A DNA stretch of 64,000 bases from Rubrobacter marinus (lineage in GTDB: Bacteria > Actinomycetota > Rubrobacteria > Rubrobacterales > Rubrobacteraceae). The position numbers were made by a program, and so were the translations under genes. The stretch covers positions 496,001 through 560,000 of the forward strand of contig NZ_CP045121.1 in NCBI RefSeq assembly GCF_011492965.1. The letters are read 5' to 3'. The notes under the pieces are model-generated. The model had not been told where the DNA came from. It did not search any database and saw only the letters and a program-made list of their open reading frames with translations. Shown piece after piece: positions 51,711 through 60,691 of this stretch; position 1 is the first letter of the stretch; each line of letters opens with the position of its first letter.

Positions 51711-54196
51711 TTGAACACCGGCAGAAGCGAGTCGCGCGGTACGGATCGGATAGCCAACCCCTGGGGCGGGCGCACGCCTTTCGGGCGTGACGAGGAGTGG
51801 CCCGTAAGGGTGGATCAGTTTCTCCAGGACGGCGTCTCCGAGGACGAGGTGGACGCCTGGATCCAGACCGCCTCCATCCTCCACTCCAACGGCGACGCCT
51901 ACGACGTCGCGGTCAAGGACGGCCGCATGGTCGGCGTCCGGGGCCGCTCGATGGACCGGGTCAACAAGGGCCGCATGGACCCGAAGGACCTCTTCGGCTG
52001 GCAGGCGAACCGCTCAAGGGACCGCCTGAAGAGGCCGCTCGTCCGCAAGGGCGGCGAGCTCGTCGAGGCGAGCTGGGACGAAGCGTTCGGCCTCATCGTC
52101 GGCAAGTCGCAGGAGCTTCTGCGCGAGAAGGGGCCCCTGGCGTTCGGCTTCTACAGCACGGGCCAGCTTTTCCTGGAGGATTACTACACCCTCGGCGTCA
52201 TGGGCAAGGCCGGCCTCGGGACGCCGCACATGGACGGCAACACCCGCCTGTGCACCGCGACCGCCGGGCAGGCCCTCAAGGAGAGCTTCGGGAGCGACGG
52301 GCAGCCGGGCTCCTACGCCGACATAAACCACGCCGACACCATCCTGCTCTTCGGCCACAACATGGCCGAGACGCAGGCCGTGACCTGGATGCGCGTCCTC
52401 GACCGGCTCGCGGGCCCGAACCCTCCCCAGCTTGTCGTCGTGGACCCGCGGCTCACCCCCGTGGCGAGGGAGGCGACCGTGCACCTCCCGATCAACGGCG
52501 GCACCAACGTCGCACTCCTCAACGCCTTTTTGCACGAGATCCTCGAGAACGACTGGTACGACCGGGGTACGTGGAGGCCCACACTTTAGGGTTCGAGGAG
52601 CTCCGGGCGACCGTGGCCGAATGCACCCCGGAGTGGGCGGCGGAGATCTGCGGCGTTGCGGCCGGGGACATCCGGGAGGCGGCGCGGCTCGTTGGGAGTC
52701 CGAGAGGCTCCTCTCGACGGTTTTGCAGGGGGTGTACCAGTCGCACCAGGCGACGGCGGCGGCGTGCCAGGTCAACAACATCCACCTCCTGCGCAACATG
52801 ATCGGGCGCCCCGGCTGCGGCATCTTGCAGTTCAACGGGCAGCCCACCGCGCAGAACAACCGCGAGTGCGGCGCCGACGGCGACCTGCCGGCCTTCAGAA
52901 ACTGGGACAACAAGGAACACGTCCAGGAGCTCGCCGACCTGTGGAACGTGGACCTCATGAAGATCCCGCACTGGGCCCCGCCGACGCACATCATGCAGAT
53001 TATGCGCTACGCCGAGCAGGGCTCCATCAAGTTCCTCTGGATCATCTGCACGAACCCGGCCGTCTCCCTGCCGGATATCCCCCGCATCCGCGAGATCCTC
53101 GCGAAGGAGGACCTGTTCGTGATCGTGCAGGACATCTTCCCGACGGAGACGACGGAGTTCGCCGACGTCGTCCTGCCGGCCGCCACCTGGGGGGAGAAGA
53201 CCGGCACCTACACGAACACGGACCGGACGGTCCACCTCTCCGAAGCCGCCGTCGAGCCGCCGGGCGAGGCGAAGCACGACATGGAGATCTTTCTGGAGTA
53301 CGCGAGGCGCATGGACTTCCGGAACAACGACGGGGACCCCCTCATCCCTGGGACGACCCGAGTCGGCCTTCGAGGCGTGGAAGGAGTGCAGCAGGGGCCG
53401 CCCCTGCGACTACTCGGGCCTCACCTACGAGGGGCTGCGCGGGGCTCGGGCATCCAGTGGCCGTGCAACGACGAGCACCCGGAGGGCACGGAGCGCCTCT
53501 ACGAGGACGCGGACTTCAACACGCACACCGACGTCTGCGAGACCTACGGCCACGACCTCCTCACGGGCGCCGTAAACGCCGAGGACGACCACCGGGCGAT
53601 GTCCCGAACGGGCGCGCCTTCATAAAGGCCTGCGAGTACACGCCGCCTCACGAGCAGACCCGCGAGGAGTACCCGTTCCGGTTCACCACGGGACGCACGA
53701 TCTACCAGTTCCACACCCGCACGAAGACGGCCCGCGCCCCGCAGCTCAACGATGCCGCCCCGAGGCCTGGGTCGAGCTCTGCCCCTCTGACGCCGAGTCT
53801 CTGGGCGTCGGGAGGGCGACGTGGTCCGCGTCGAGTCGCCCCGCGGCGCGATGGAGGCCAGGGCCCGCGTGAGCGGCATAAGGGAGGGCGTGGTCTTCGC
53901 GCCGTTCCACTACGGCTACTTCGACACCGAGGGCAGGGGCGCCCCGGTAACGGGACGAGGCCCAGGGCGGCGAACGAGCTGACGATCACGGACTGGGACC
54001 CCGTCTCCAAGCAGCCGCTCCTGAAGCTCGCGGCGGTCCGGGTCGAGAAGGTCGCGGACGGAGGGGCGAGCCGTCGGGCGCCCCGACGATCGGCGGACCG
54101 GCCCCGATGGGGGCGGCCGACGGCTCCGGCGGCCCCGCGCCGCGCCCGACCTCCGGCGGGAGGGCCGCCGAGGCGACCGAGAAGATAGGAGGGTAG
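51711..54196 (+). CDS. Molybdopterin oxidoreductase lacking the Fe-S cysteines (multiply frameshifted)
   Basis: About 830 residues after restoring some ten missing bases (for example near 52567, 52697, 53347, 53360, 53440, 53606, 53767, 53810, 53948, 54070). It has the DMSO-reductase-family fold: NRLKRPLVRKGGELVEASWDEA-like start of domain II, LCTATAGQALKESFG, HNMAETQ, VVDPRLTPVA, CGILQFNGQPTAQN and a C-terminal FHYGYFDTEG/ANELTITDWDP cap. The N-terminal region that normally carries four cluster cysteines reads TASILHSNGDAYDVAV and NKGRMDPKDLFGW, with none. Starts at TTG after GAGAGGGAAGAC. Substrate unknown; nitrate-reductase and formate-dehydrogenase labels are unsafe. Confidence 0.85.
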
Positions 54197-54197
54197 C

Positions 54198-54656
54198 ATG
54201 CACCTGGCGAACTACCTCGGGTACCTGCACAAGGCGGAGACCAACCTCGCGGAGGGCTTGCGCAAGGTCGGCGAGGCCCACGCGGCGGACACCGACATCT
54301 ACCACACCGCCGACACCCTCGCGAAGCAGTGCGAAGCCCACGCCGAGGCCCTGGCGCCCTTCCTGGATCGCTACGGCGAGGAGGCGCCCACGGAGCCGGA
54401 CCGGCTCTTCCACCAGCTCTTCGACGAGACGCGCCAGGGCGGCCTCGGGCTGCTGCGCGACCTGCACGACCTGTACCTCATGGCCAACGCCTGCGACATC
54501 GCCTGGACCATGATCGGGCAGGCCGCCCAGGGAGCCCGCGACGTGGAGCTCCTCGATACCGTGACCGCCTGCGAACGGCAGACGGCCATCCAGATCAAGT
54601 GGCTCAAGACGCGCATGAAGCAGGCCGCCCCGCAGGCCCTCCTGGCGGCCTCCTGA
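54198..54656 (+). CDS. Ferritin-like helical protein linked to the molybdoenzyme
   Basis: A 152-residue, all-helical protein whose ATG is one base after the inferred stop of the molybdopterin oxidoreductase, with GGAGG upstream. YLGYLHKAETNLAEGLRKVGEAH, TLAKQCEAHAEAL and IQIKWLKTRMKQAA suggest a four-helix bundle; Glu and His recur at helix-facing positions but a full di-iron ExxH pair set is not obvious. Tight spacing implies a functional partnership, perhaps as an electron-transfer or assembly subunit. No firm family. Confidence 0.65.
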   Translation: MHLANYLGYLHKAETNLAEGLRKVGEAHAADTDIYHTADTLAKQCEAHAEALAPFLDRYGEEAPTEPDRLFHQLFDETRQGGLGLLRDLHDLYLMANACDIAWTMIGQAAQGARDVELLDTVTACERQTAIQIKWLKTRMKQAAPQALLAAS

Positions 54657-54690
54657 GCCCCGGAGGGACGGAGATGCACGCGGCCGACCG

Positions 54691-55800
54691 GTGAGCGAGA
54701 TCCTGGCGAACCCGGTCGTCCTGCTGCTCTTGTTGCTCCTGGCATCGGCGCTGGTGCGGCGGTTCCTGATGGGAGAGGGCGACTCGCCCGTCCCCTCCGG
54801 GGCCATCGTCATGGCCGGGGGCATCTTCGTTATCGGCGCGCTCGGGCGGCTGGGCCTGCCAGAGGTCGTGGGCCGCCTCGTGGTGCTGGAGCTGCTCGTC
54901 GTCTGGGGCTTTCTCGCCCTGTCGTACGCGAGGCTCGCGTCGAAGGGCGGGCTGAGCGAGAGCGTCCGGCAGCCGATGAGTGCCCTAGGGATCGGGACGT
55001 GGGTGGCCGGGAGCGCGGTGCTGGGCCGCGCGATCCTCCAGGTGCTGCCGGAGTGGCGCCTCGTCGGGCTCGCGTTGTGGGTCGTCGCGGTGGTGGTCTG
55101 GCTGTGGTACCTGAGGCTCCTTCCGGCGGCGTTTCGGGCCGCGGCCGGTCCCTCGGAGGGGTACCGGGCGAACGGGGCGATCCTGCTCTCCACGGTCGCC
55201 ACGCAGTCTCTGGTGGTGGCCGGGAGCGCGCTCGTGCCCGGCGGTCTGCCTCGCCCCCTGATGGCGGCGCTCATCGTCCTCGGTTACCTCTTCTACGCCG
55301 CCGGTCTCGTCCTGATCGCGCGCCGCTACGGTCTCCGTTCGGATTGGACGCTCGCCGACGACTGGGACAACACGAACTGCATCATCCACGGCGCGATGTC
55401 AATCACCGGGCTCGCGATCGTCGCGAGCGGGGCGCTCCCGCCGATCTTGGCCGTCCTGACGTGGGTGTGGGTGGTGGCGACGTTCGTCGTGGTGGAGGCC
55501 CTGGAGGCCGTCCGCGCCCTCGTCCGGGTGAGGGCCTACGGCTGGGGGGAAGGGCTGTCCGTCTACAACCCCACGCAGTGGTCCCGAAACTTCACCTACG
55601 GCATGCTCTACGGTTTTACCCTGCAGCTCGCCGGGAGCCCGTCGGCCCCGGACGGCTGGGCGACGGGGCTCCAGGAGGTGATCCTGAGCTACGGCCAGTA
55701 CGTCGTGCTGGCGCTACTGCTGGCCGAGATCGTCGTCTTCTTCTACGACAGGATCGAGACGGGGCAACCCGGAGAAGCGGCTCGCGGCTCCGCGCGGTAG
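54691..55800 (+). CDS. Polytopic membrane protein, ten-helix, TDT/NrfD-like size
   Basis: A 369-residue protein starting at GTG, with about ten membrane helices (for example VLLLLLLLASALV, AIVMAGGIFVIGAL, VVGRLVVLELLVVWGFLAL). It is the third gene after the molybdopterin oxidoreductase and may be a membrane anchor, quinone-reactive subunit or anion channel. The motif DDWDNTNCIIHGAMS and a conserved-looking YNPTQWSRNFTYGMLYG are notable. I do not recognise the family with confidence. Confidence 0.6.
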   Translation: MSEILANPVVLLLLLLLASALVRRFLMGEGDSPVPSGAIVMAGGIFVIGALGRLGLPEVVGRLVVLELLVVWGFLALSYARLASKGGLSESVRQPMSALGIGTWVAGSAVLGRAILQVLPEWRLVGLALWVVAVVVWLWYLRLLPAAFRAAAGPSEGYRANGAILLSTVATQSLVVAGSALVPGGLPRPLMAALIVLGYLFYAAGLVLIARRYGLRSDWTLADDWDNTNCIIHGAMSITGLAIVASGALPPILAVLTWVWVVATFVVVEALEAVRALVRVRAYGWGEGLSVYNPTQWSRNFTYGMLYGFTLQLAGSPSAPDGWATGLQEVILSYGQYVVLALLLAEIVVFFYDRIETGQPGEAARGSAR

Positions 55801-55977
55801 AAGCTTCTCGCCTCCGACGGACGGCGGCACGCCACTCCTCGCGTGCATAGAAGTGTGTAGCATAGTTTGCATCCAAGGAGCCTGTGCACCCTCGACCCGG
55901 TCGCGCAAAATACGTGCGTGGGGGAAGCGCGTACCGTTACCCATAGGGAAGTTACAAGACCGTCGAGAGGAGTTCTT

Positions 55978-56274
55978 TTGTGCGAGCATGGCGCGGCGAG
56001 GGTGGACGCATCGGAACTTTCGGTAGCTAGCAAGCCCGCGCTCGAGGCTGGTGCGGAGGACGGTCGCGGGGACCCGCGCGTGATCGAGCTGGAATGGGCC
56101 CGCAAGGTCGAGGAGGCCAGGAAGCGGCAGGCGCACTGGACGGAGGTCGAGCTCGTCGTCGAGATGTGGGAGAGGGTAGCCATTTCCTGGAACAACGACA
56201 CCCTGATGCGCCTCGCGCGCTACGCCCGGCTCGAGGCCGAGACCGAGAGGGAGATCGAGCGCAGGGCGCGCTGA
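55978..56274 (+). CDS. Hypothetical helical protein
   Basis: A 98-residue protein starting at TTG with GAGAGGAG upstream. The C-terminal two thirds is strongly helical and charged (LEWARKVEEARKRQAHW, TEVELVVEMWERVA, RLARYARLEAETEREIE), possibly a coiled coil. Upstream, GCATAG occurs twice 15 bases apart in an AT-rich patch (about 55844-55864). No family recognised. Confidence 0.55.
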   Translation: MCEHGAARVDASELSVASKPALEAGAEDGRGDPRVIELEWARKVEEARKRQAHWTEVELVVEMWERVAISWNNDTLMRLARYARLEAETEREIERRAR

Positions 56275-56704
56275 GAAGGGCCCGCGGGGAGTACGGCTCC
56301 ACCCTTGCGGCCCTCCCGCCGCTTCGCCGGACGCCCCATGCTTACGGAGCACCCGCGACACCGTGGATCAGACGACGAACAGAGAGACCCCGGCTCTACC
56401 CAACGGGAGGGTAGGCGTAGAGAGGGAGTAGAAGTGTCAGTATCCTGACGCCCCTGCGAGGCTGCGCGGCGCGAGCACGCTCTCGCCGCCGGGACGGCTT
56501 CTCCGGGTCGTTGGGCGCGTTCATCGGCCCCCGCGACCGGGTCGAGTACGAGGGCCAACCGGCCTTTTGGACCTCCTCCCTCGTCAGAACGGGGAGGGCT
56601 CTCGCTCGCGAGAGTAGTTTCGGGACCATGGAATAAGGGGAGAGGGGTTTGGGGCGGGAGGCTCGGTGGGGGATGGGGCGGAGACCGGGAACGAGAGGAG
56701 AAAC
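56275..56704. other. Gene-poor stretch with one inverted repeat
   Basis: 430 bases without a confident gene. At 56434-56451 lies GTGTCAG-TATC-CTGACGC, a seven-base-pair inverted repeat with one wobble, possibly an operator. The plus-strand frame through about 56500-56636 (GAFIGPRDRVEYEGQPAFW) looks protein-like but has no good start, so it may be a gene remnant or chance. GAGAGGAGAAAC at the right end belongs to the next gene. Confidence 0.35.
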
Positions 56705-57385
56705 ATGGAGATCGTAAAGAAGTTTCGGGCGGTTCTGGGCGTCCTCGTGCTCGCCCTCGCCCTCGCGGGCTGCTCGGACGGCACCGGGCTGGACGACGAG
56801 GGCGGGATAGGCGTGGACGCGGACGCGGCGTCGTCGGACCGAGGCGAGAGCCGCTTCGAAGAGGACGGTCGGAGGGAGTACGACGGTCCGAGGGGATCGA
56901 TGGAGACGGAGATCGGCGGTTACTCCGTCCAGGGGCCGGAGGACGAGGAGATCTCCATCCCCGAGGGCGAGGCGGACCCGGGCGAGGTGGCGGAGTACGC
57001 CGAGTCCGTGCGGGCGACGCTCGAGGACGGCACCCGCGACCTCCCGTCCCTCGTGGACCCCGAGGCCGGGCTCGAGGGCCAGACGGTAAACCTCGGGCTG
57101 GACGCGGAGGCCGTGGAGGAGGCCCTGGAGGCGAACGAGGCGGCCTTCGAGGACCTGCAGCAGCTCGACACCCCGAGGGGCCTGGGCGACGTCCAGGACG
57201 GGCTCGTCGACTCCCGCGAGACGGCGATCTCCGCGTACAACAACATAAACCAGGCCTTCGTGAACGACGCGAGCGCCGACGAGGTCGCCGACGCCGTCGA
57301 GGAGAGCCTGCCGGAGCTCTCGTACGCCAACGCCGAGACGCGCGCGATCCTTCAGGAGCTCGAACGGGCCGGCAACACCCGGTAA
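56705..57385 (+). CDS. Acidic lipoprotein of unknown function
   Basis: A 226-residue lipoprotein with AGAGGAG before its ATG. The signal peptide VLGVLVLALALAGC ends in a clear lipobox (Cys at about 22), followed by an acidic disordered linker (DGTGLDDEGGIGVD, then DRGESRFEEDG) and a helical acidic domain (EVAEYAESVRATLEDG, EAVEEALEANEAAFEDL, TAISAYNNINQAFV). Extracellular, membrane-anchored. No family recognised. Confidence 0.75.
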   Translation: MEIVKKFRAVLGVLVLALALAGCSDGTGLDDEGGIGVDADAASSDRGESRFEEDGRREYDGPRGSMETEIGGYSVQGPEDEEISIPEGEADPGEVAEYAESVRATLEDGTRDLPSLVDPEAGLEGQTVNLGLDAEAVEEALEANEAAFEDLQQLDTPRGLGDVQDGLVDSRETAISAYNNINQAFVNDASADEVADAVEESLPELSYANAETRAILQELERAGNTR

Positions 57386-57576
57386 GGGGGATCGACTCCG
57401 CAACAGCCGGCGCGTCTCCCGTCCCGCGGAGGTCTGCCTCCGCCGTCCGTGTGGGGGCGCGAGGGTCCGGTCGCGGCCGTCCGGCTCTGATTGGGCACCG
57501 ACGAGCGGGGGTAGGAACGAAGACCGAAAGCTCGCGTCAATAGAAGCGAATACTGGAGGCGGAGTGTGATCGGGTT

Positions 57577-58050
57577 ATGAACAGTTTGCGGCAGAGGGGG
57601 ATCGAGCCGGGCGCCGTGGCGCTCGGGTGGGTGGTCGCGGTACTCGTCGGCATCCTGCTGGCGTTGATCCTGGGCGGCATCTTCGGCATCGCAGCCAGCG
57701 GCACGGGCCCGGCGGTGACCGGCCAGACCGGGGCGGGCCTCGCGATAGGGTCGCTGATCTTCGGTTTTCTGGCCTACCTCGCGGGCGGGTACGTCGCCGG
57801 CAGCCGGGCGAACACCGCCAAGCCCCTCAACGGCGCGATGACGGCGGTCTTCAACCTCGTCGTCGGCCTCGTGCTGGCGATCATCGCGACCCTGCTGATC
57901 CTGCTCATCGGCGGCAGCGACTTCCCCCCGGGGCCCGTCGGCGCCCTTAGCGCCACCGGCGGCGGCTTCGTGGGCGTCCTGATCGCCTTCCTCGTGAACC
58001 TCGCCGGGGGCTACGTGGGCGGCCGGATCGCCGCGTCCCGCGGACGCTAG
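57577..58050 (+). CDS. Four-helix glycine-rich membrane protein (TIGR04086-like)
   Basis: A 157-residue protein with four membrane helices (about 15-38, 54-76, 88-112 and 126-150). Each is rich in glycine/alanine small-residue motifs such as GFLAYLAGGYVAGSRA and LVNLAGGYVGGRIA, which repeat between the two halves, so it is probably an internal duplication. The pattern resembles small TIGR04086-type membrane proteins. It ends with a strong terminator about 65 bases downstream. Function unknown. Confidence 0.7.
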   Translation: MNSLRQRGIEPGAVALGWVVAVLVGILLALILGGIFGIAASGTGPAVTGQTGAGLAIGSLIFGFLAYLAGGYVAGSRANTAKPLNGAMTAVFNLVVGLVLAIIATLLILLIGGSDFPPGPVGALSATGGGFVGVLIAFLVNLAGGYVGGRIAASRGR

Positions 58051-58114
58051 ATAGAGAGGCATCTCCTTCGCATGCGTGCGCCCCGCGCCGGACGCCGCGT
58101 GAGAGAGGCCCTAT

Positions 58115-58154
58115 GAAAGCCCTCCCGTGGACTGTCTTCTGCGGGAGGGCTTTC
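58115..58154 (+). terminator. Rho-independent terminator
   Basis: GAAAGCCCTCCCG pairs perfectly with CGGGAGGGCTTTC around a 14-base loop, with the T-run built into the 3' arm. Confidence 0.85.
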
Positions 58155-58291
58155 CGTCGCCGGCCTCCCCGATTTCGCAGGCCCGGAGGGCTGTCGTCGA
58201 GGTTCCTTGCGACGGTGGCGGCCCGTCCTGGCGCCGTTAGGCCCCTCGCGGACACCGGTGCGGCGCGGGCGCGCGACGAAGGGCGGGGTCC

Positions 58292-59023
58292 GTGGAGGCG
58301 CTAGCGGCGGGGTTTTGGGGGTTCGTGGGGGGAGCGGCGCTGCTTATCGGCGCCGTCGTCGGTCTGTACGCGAACGTCTCCCGGAGGATCATCGCCGTGG
58401 TGATGGCCGTCGGGGCCGGGGTGCTCGTCGCCTCGGTGGCGTTCGAGCTTATGGAGGAGGCCTACGACGCGGGGGGCTTCGGGGCCGCCTCCGCCGGCCT
58501 GATCCTGGGCGCCCTCGCCTACTTCGCCGCCGACGGGCTTGTGAGCCGGAGGGCCCGCGATCGCAAGAGATCCGAGGGCCAGCAGGAGGACGGCTCGGCG
58601 ACGGCGATCACCATAGGCGCGCTCATGGACGGTATCCCCGAGTCGGTGGCGATAGGGGCCAGCCTTATCGGGGGCGGGTCGGTGAGCGCGGCGATGGTCG
58701 CGGCGGTCTTCCTGAGCAACGTCCCCGAGGGCCTCTCCGCCGCCGCGGGGATGAGGAAGGCGGGCCACCCCGCCTCGTACGTCCTCGGGCTGTGGGGCGC
58801 GGTCGCCGTCGCCTCGGCGCTGGCCGCCCTCTTCGGGTACCTGTTCCTGGCCGGCGCCCCGAGCGGCGTGGTCGCGACCATACAGGCCTTCGCCGCCGGG
58901 GCCATCCTGACCATGCTCGCGAGCACGATGATGCCCGAAGCCTACGAGGAGGGCGGCGCCGTCGTCGGCCTCGTAACCACGGGCGGGTTCCTCATCGCCT
59001 TCGTGCTGAGCAGGCTGGAGTAA
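58292..59023 (+). CDS. ZIP-family metal transporter
   Basis: A 243-residue protein starting at GTG with seven or eight membrane helices. The ZIP core helices IV and V carry ALMDGIPESVAIG and FLSNVPEGLSAAAGM, the latter with the metal-site asparagine/proline/glutamate. The variable loop SRRARDRKRSEGQQEDG separates helices III and IV. Divalent metal uptake (zinc, possibly manganese or iron) is expected. The His of the classical HSxPEG is replaced (DGIPES), a common variant in bacterial ZIPs. Confidence 0.9.
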   Translation: MEALAAGFWGFVGGAALLIGAVVGLYANVSRRIIAVVMAVGAGVLVASVAFELMEEAYDAGGFGAASAGLILGALAYFAADGLVSRRARDRKRSEGQQEDGSATAITIGALMDGIPESVAIGASLIGGGSVSAAMVAAVFLSNVPEGLSAAAGMRKAGHPASYVLGLWGAVAVASALAALFGYLFLAGAPSGVVATIQAFAAGAILTMLASTMMPEAYEEGGAVVGLVTTGGFLIAFVLSRLE

Positions 59024-59176
59024 GGGCGGGACGCCTCCGGGAAACGAAAGCTACGCTCTGTTACCACCTGTTGGCGAAGCTGCGGAGAGTCTTAATGAGC
59101 AGTTAACCCTGTTTTGCCGGGCGTGGGATATGCTAGAGACAGACCTATAAGCATCTCTAGGCTTGGGGAGGCGACC

Positions 59177-59806
59177 GTGAGTACGAAAGCCATGATCGCA
59201 GTGTTGGGGGTGCTGGCCTCCGTAGCCCTCGTGGCCGGGCTGGTGAGGCCCGGCTCCGCGGAGTCCGGCGGGGAAGACGGCGACAACGTGGTGCGCGCGG
59301 GCAGCGCCGTGGTCGACGGGGCCGACGCCCGCATCGAGGACGGGCCCTCGGTCGAGGGGGACGAGGCGACCGTCGGCGAGGGGGAGAGCGCGGAAGAAGA
59401 CGAGGCCGAAGAGAGCGAGGGCGCGACGCCCGGCGACGGCGAGGTCGTGCTGAGGATGAGGGGCGACGAGGGGGTCGAGTTCTCCGGGACCTGCTCCGTC
59501 GGCGGCGAGGAGAGGGAGATGGAGGGGCAGGTCCCCGACGAGTTCACCTTCGCGCTGGACGGCGACGAGCTCGAGTGCGAGGTCCGCAAGGAGGGCGAAG
59601 GGACGCTGAAGATGGTCCTCGTCTCCGAGAACGACCGCATCGTGCAGAAGGTGAGCGGCGACAGCACCATGAAGTTTGCCTACTCCGGCAACGGCAGCTC
59701 CTCCTCGACGACCTCGGTCTCCGGTTCCTCCAACGTCGTGACCCAGTCGTCGTCCTCGGTCTCGTCGTCCTCGGTCCAGTCGAGCGCCTCCTCGACGAGC
59801 GACTAG
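59177..59806 (+). CDS. Secreted/anchored acidic protein with serine-rich tail
   Basis: About 209 residues starting at GTG after GGGGAGG. One N-terminal hydrophobic segment (about 7-24, IAVLGVLASVALVAGLV) is followed by a long acidic, disordered region (EGESAEEDEAEESEG), a small beta-rich domain with two cysteines (FSGTCSVGGEER and DELECEV), and a C-terminal run of Ser/Thr/Val (SSSSVSSSSVQSSASS). The serine tail could be glycosylated, which is inference. It converges on ccdA. The two cysteines could be oxidised by the neighbouring Dsb-like protein. Confidence 0.7.
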   Translation: MSTKAMIAVLGVLASVALVAGLVRPGSAESGGEDGDNVVRAGSAVVDGADARIEDGPSVEGDEATVGEGESAEEDEAEESEGATPGDGEVVLRMRGDEGVEFSGTCSVGGEEREMEGQVPDEFTFALDGDELECEVRKEGEGTLKMVLVSENDRIVQKVSGDSTMKFAYSGNGSSSSTTSVSGSSNVVTQSSSSVSSSSVQSSASSTSD

Positions 59807-59812
59807 GGCGTC

Positions 59813-60691
59813 TCAGCCCCGTCTGGGGGCATCGGGGCCCGGGTCGTCTTCGGGCCCCTTCTTCTTGCCCGCGAGGCGCCGGTAGGCGAGGAGGGAGACG
59901 GCGAGTGCCGCGAGGAGCGCGAGCACGAGGGCGTCCGGGACGGCGCGGGCGGCGGAGCCCGCCCAGCCCTGGGCGGCGAGGGCGAGATCCTCGGCCCCGC
60001 GGGAGGCGTAGAAGCCCGTGAGGGCCGTCGTCCCCTCGTAGGCGATGAACATGACCCCGAGGAGGACGAACATCGCGCCGGAGACGAGGTTGGTCGTGTG
60101 GACCCGGAGCCCCCCGAGGCTCAGTTCCCGGCCCCTGAGCCAGCGGCGGCGTCCGAGGTCGAGGCGGTCCCAGAGGAGGGCGAGGCCGAAGAGCGGGGCG
60201 GCCATCCCGAGGGCGTAGGTCGCGAGCAGGCCCGCGCCCCGGAGCGTCTCGCCCGAGGCGGCGGCGACGGTGAGGACGGCGCCCAGGATCGGGCCGGAGC
60301 AGAACCCGGCGAACCCGTACACGGCGCCGAGGGCGAAGGTCGAGCCCGCAGAGTCGCCCCGCACCCGGCCGCGCAGCCCCTCGAAGGGGCCCAGGGAGAA
60401 GCCGCGCCCCAGAAGCTGCCAGACGCCGAGCAGGATCAGTAAAACCCCCGCCGCCAGGATGAGCGTGCCCCTCTGCCCGTAGAAGAGCCGGCTGACCGCC
60501 GAGATCCCCATCCCGAGCGGCACCAGGGTGACGCAGAGGCCGAGGTAGAAGACGACGGTCCTCCCGACGAGCTCGCGCCTGGACTCGAAGGCGTACGCGA
60601 AGAACGCCGGCAGGAGGAGCGCGCTGCACGGGCTCAGGAGCGAGAAGAGCCCCCCGAGGAACGCCGCGAGGTACGAGGCCTCAGGAAGCAT
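59813..60691 (-). CDS. ccdA: CcdA-type thiol-disulfide transmembrane transporter
   Basis: A 292-residue DsbD/CcdA-family membrane protein with about eight helices. The two redox cysteines sit where expected: Cys22 in LLSPCSALLLP and Cys131 in GFCSGPILGA. The family moves electrons from cytoplasmic thioredoxin to extracytoplasmic thiol proteins. Its ATG overlaps the last codons of the DsbA-like gene by eleven bases, so the two are translationally coupled. The natural partner is that lipoprotein; cytochrome c maturation is an alternative target, but no haem genes are seen here. Confidence 0.9.
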   Translation of the reverse strand: MLPEASYLAAFLGGLFSLLSPCSALLLPAFFAYAFESRRELVGRTVVFYLGLCVTLVPLGMGISAVSRLFYGQRGTLILAAGVLLILLGVWQLLGRGFSLGPFEGLRGRVRGDSAGSTFALGAVYGFAGFCSGPILGAVLTVAAASGETLRGAGLLATYALGMAAPLFGLALLWDRLDLGRRRWLRGRELSLGGLRVHTTNLVSGAMFVLLGVMFIAYEGTTALTGFYASRGAEDLALAAQGWAGSAARAVPDALVLALLAALAVSLLAYRRLAGKKKGPEDDPGPDAPRRG

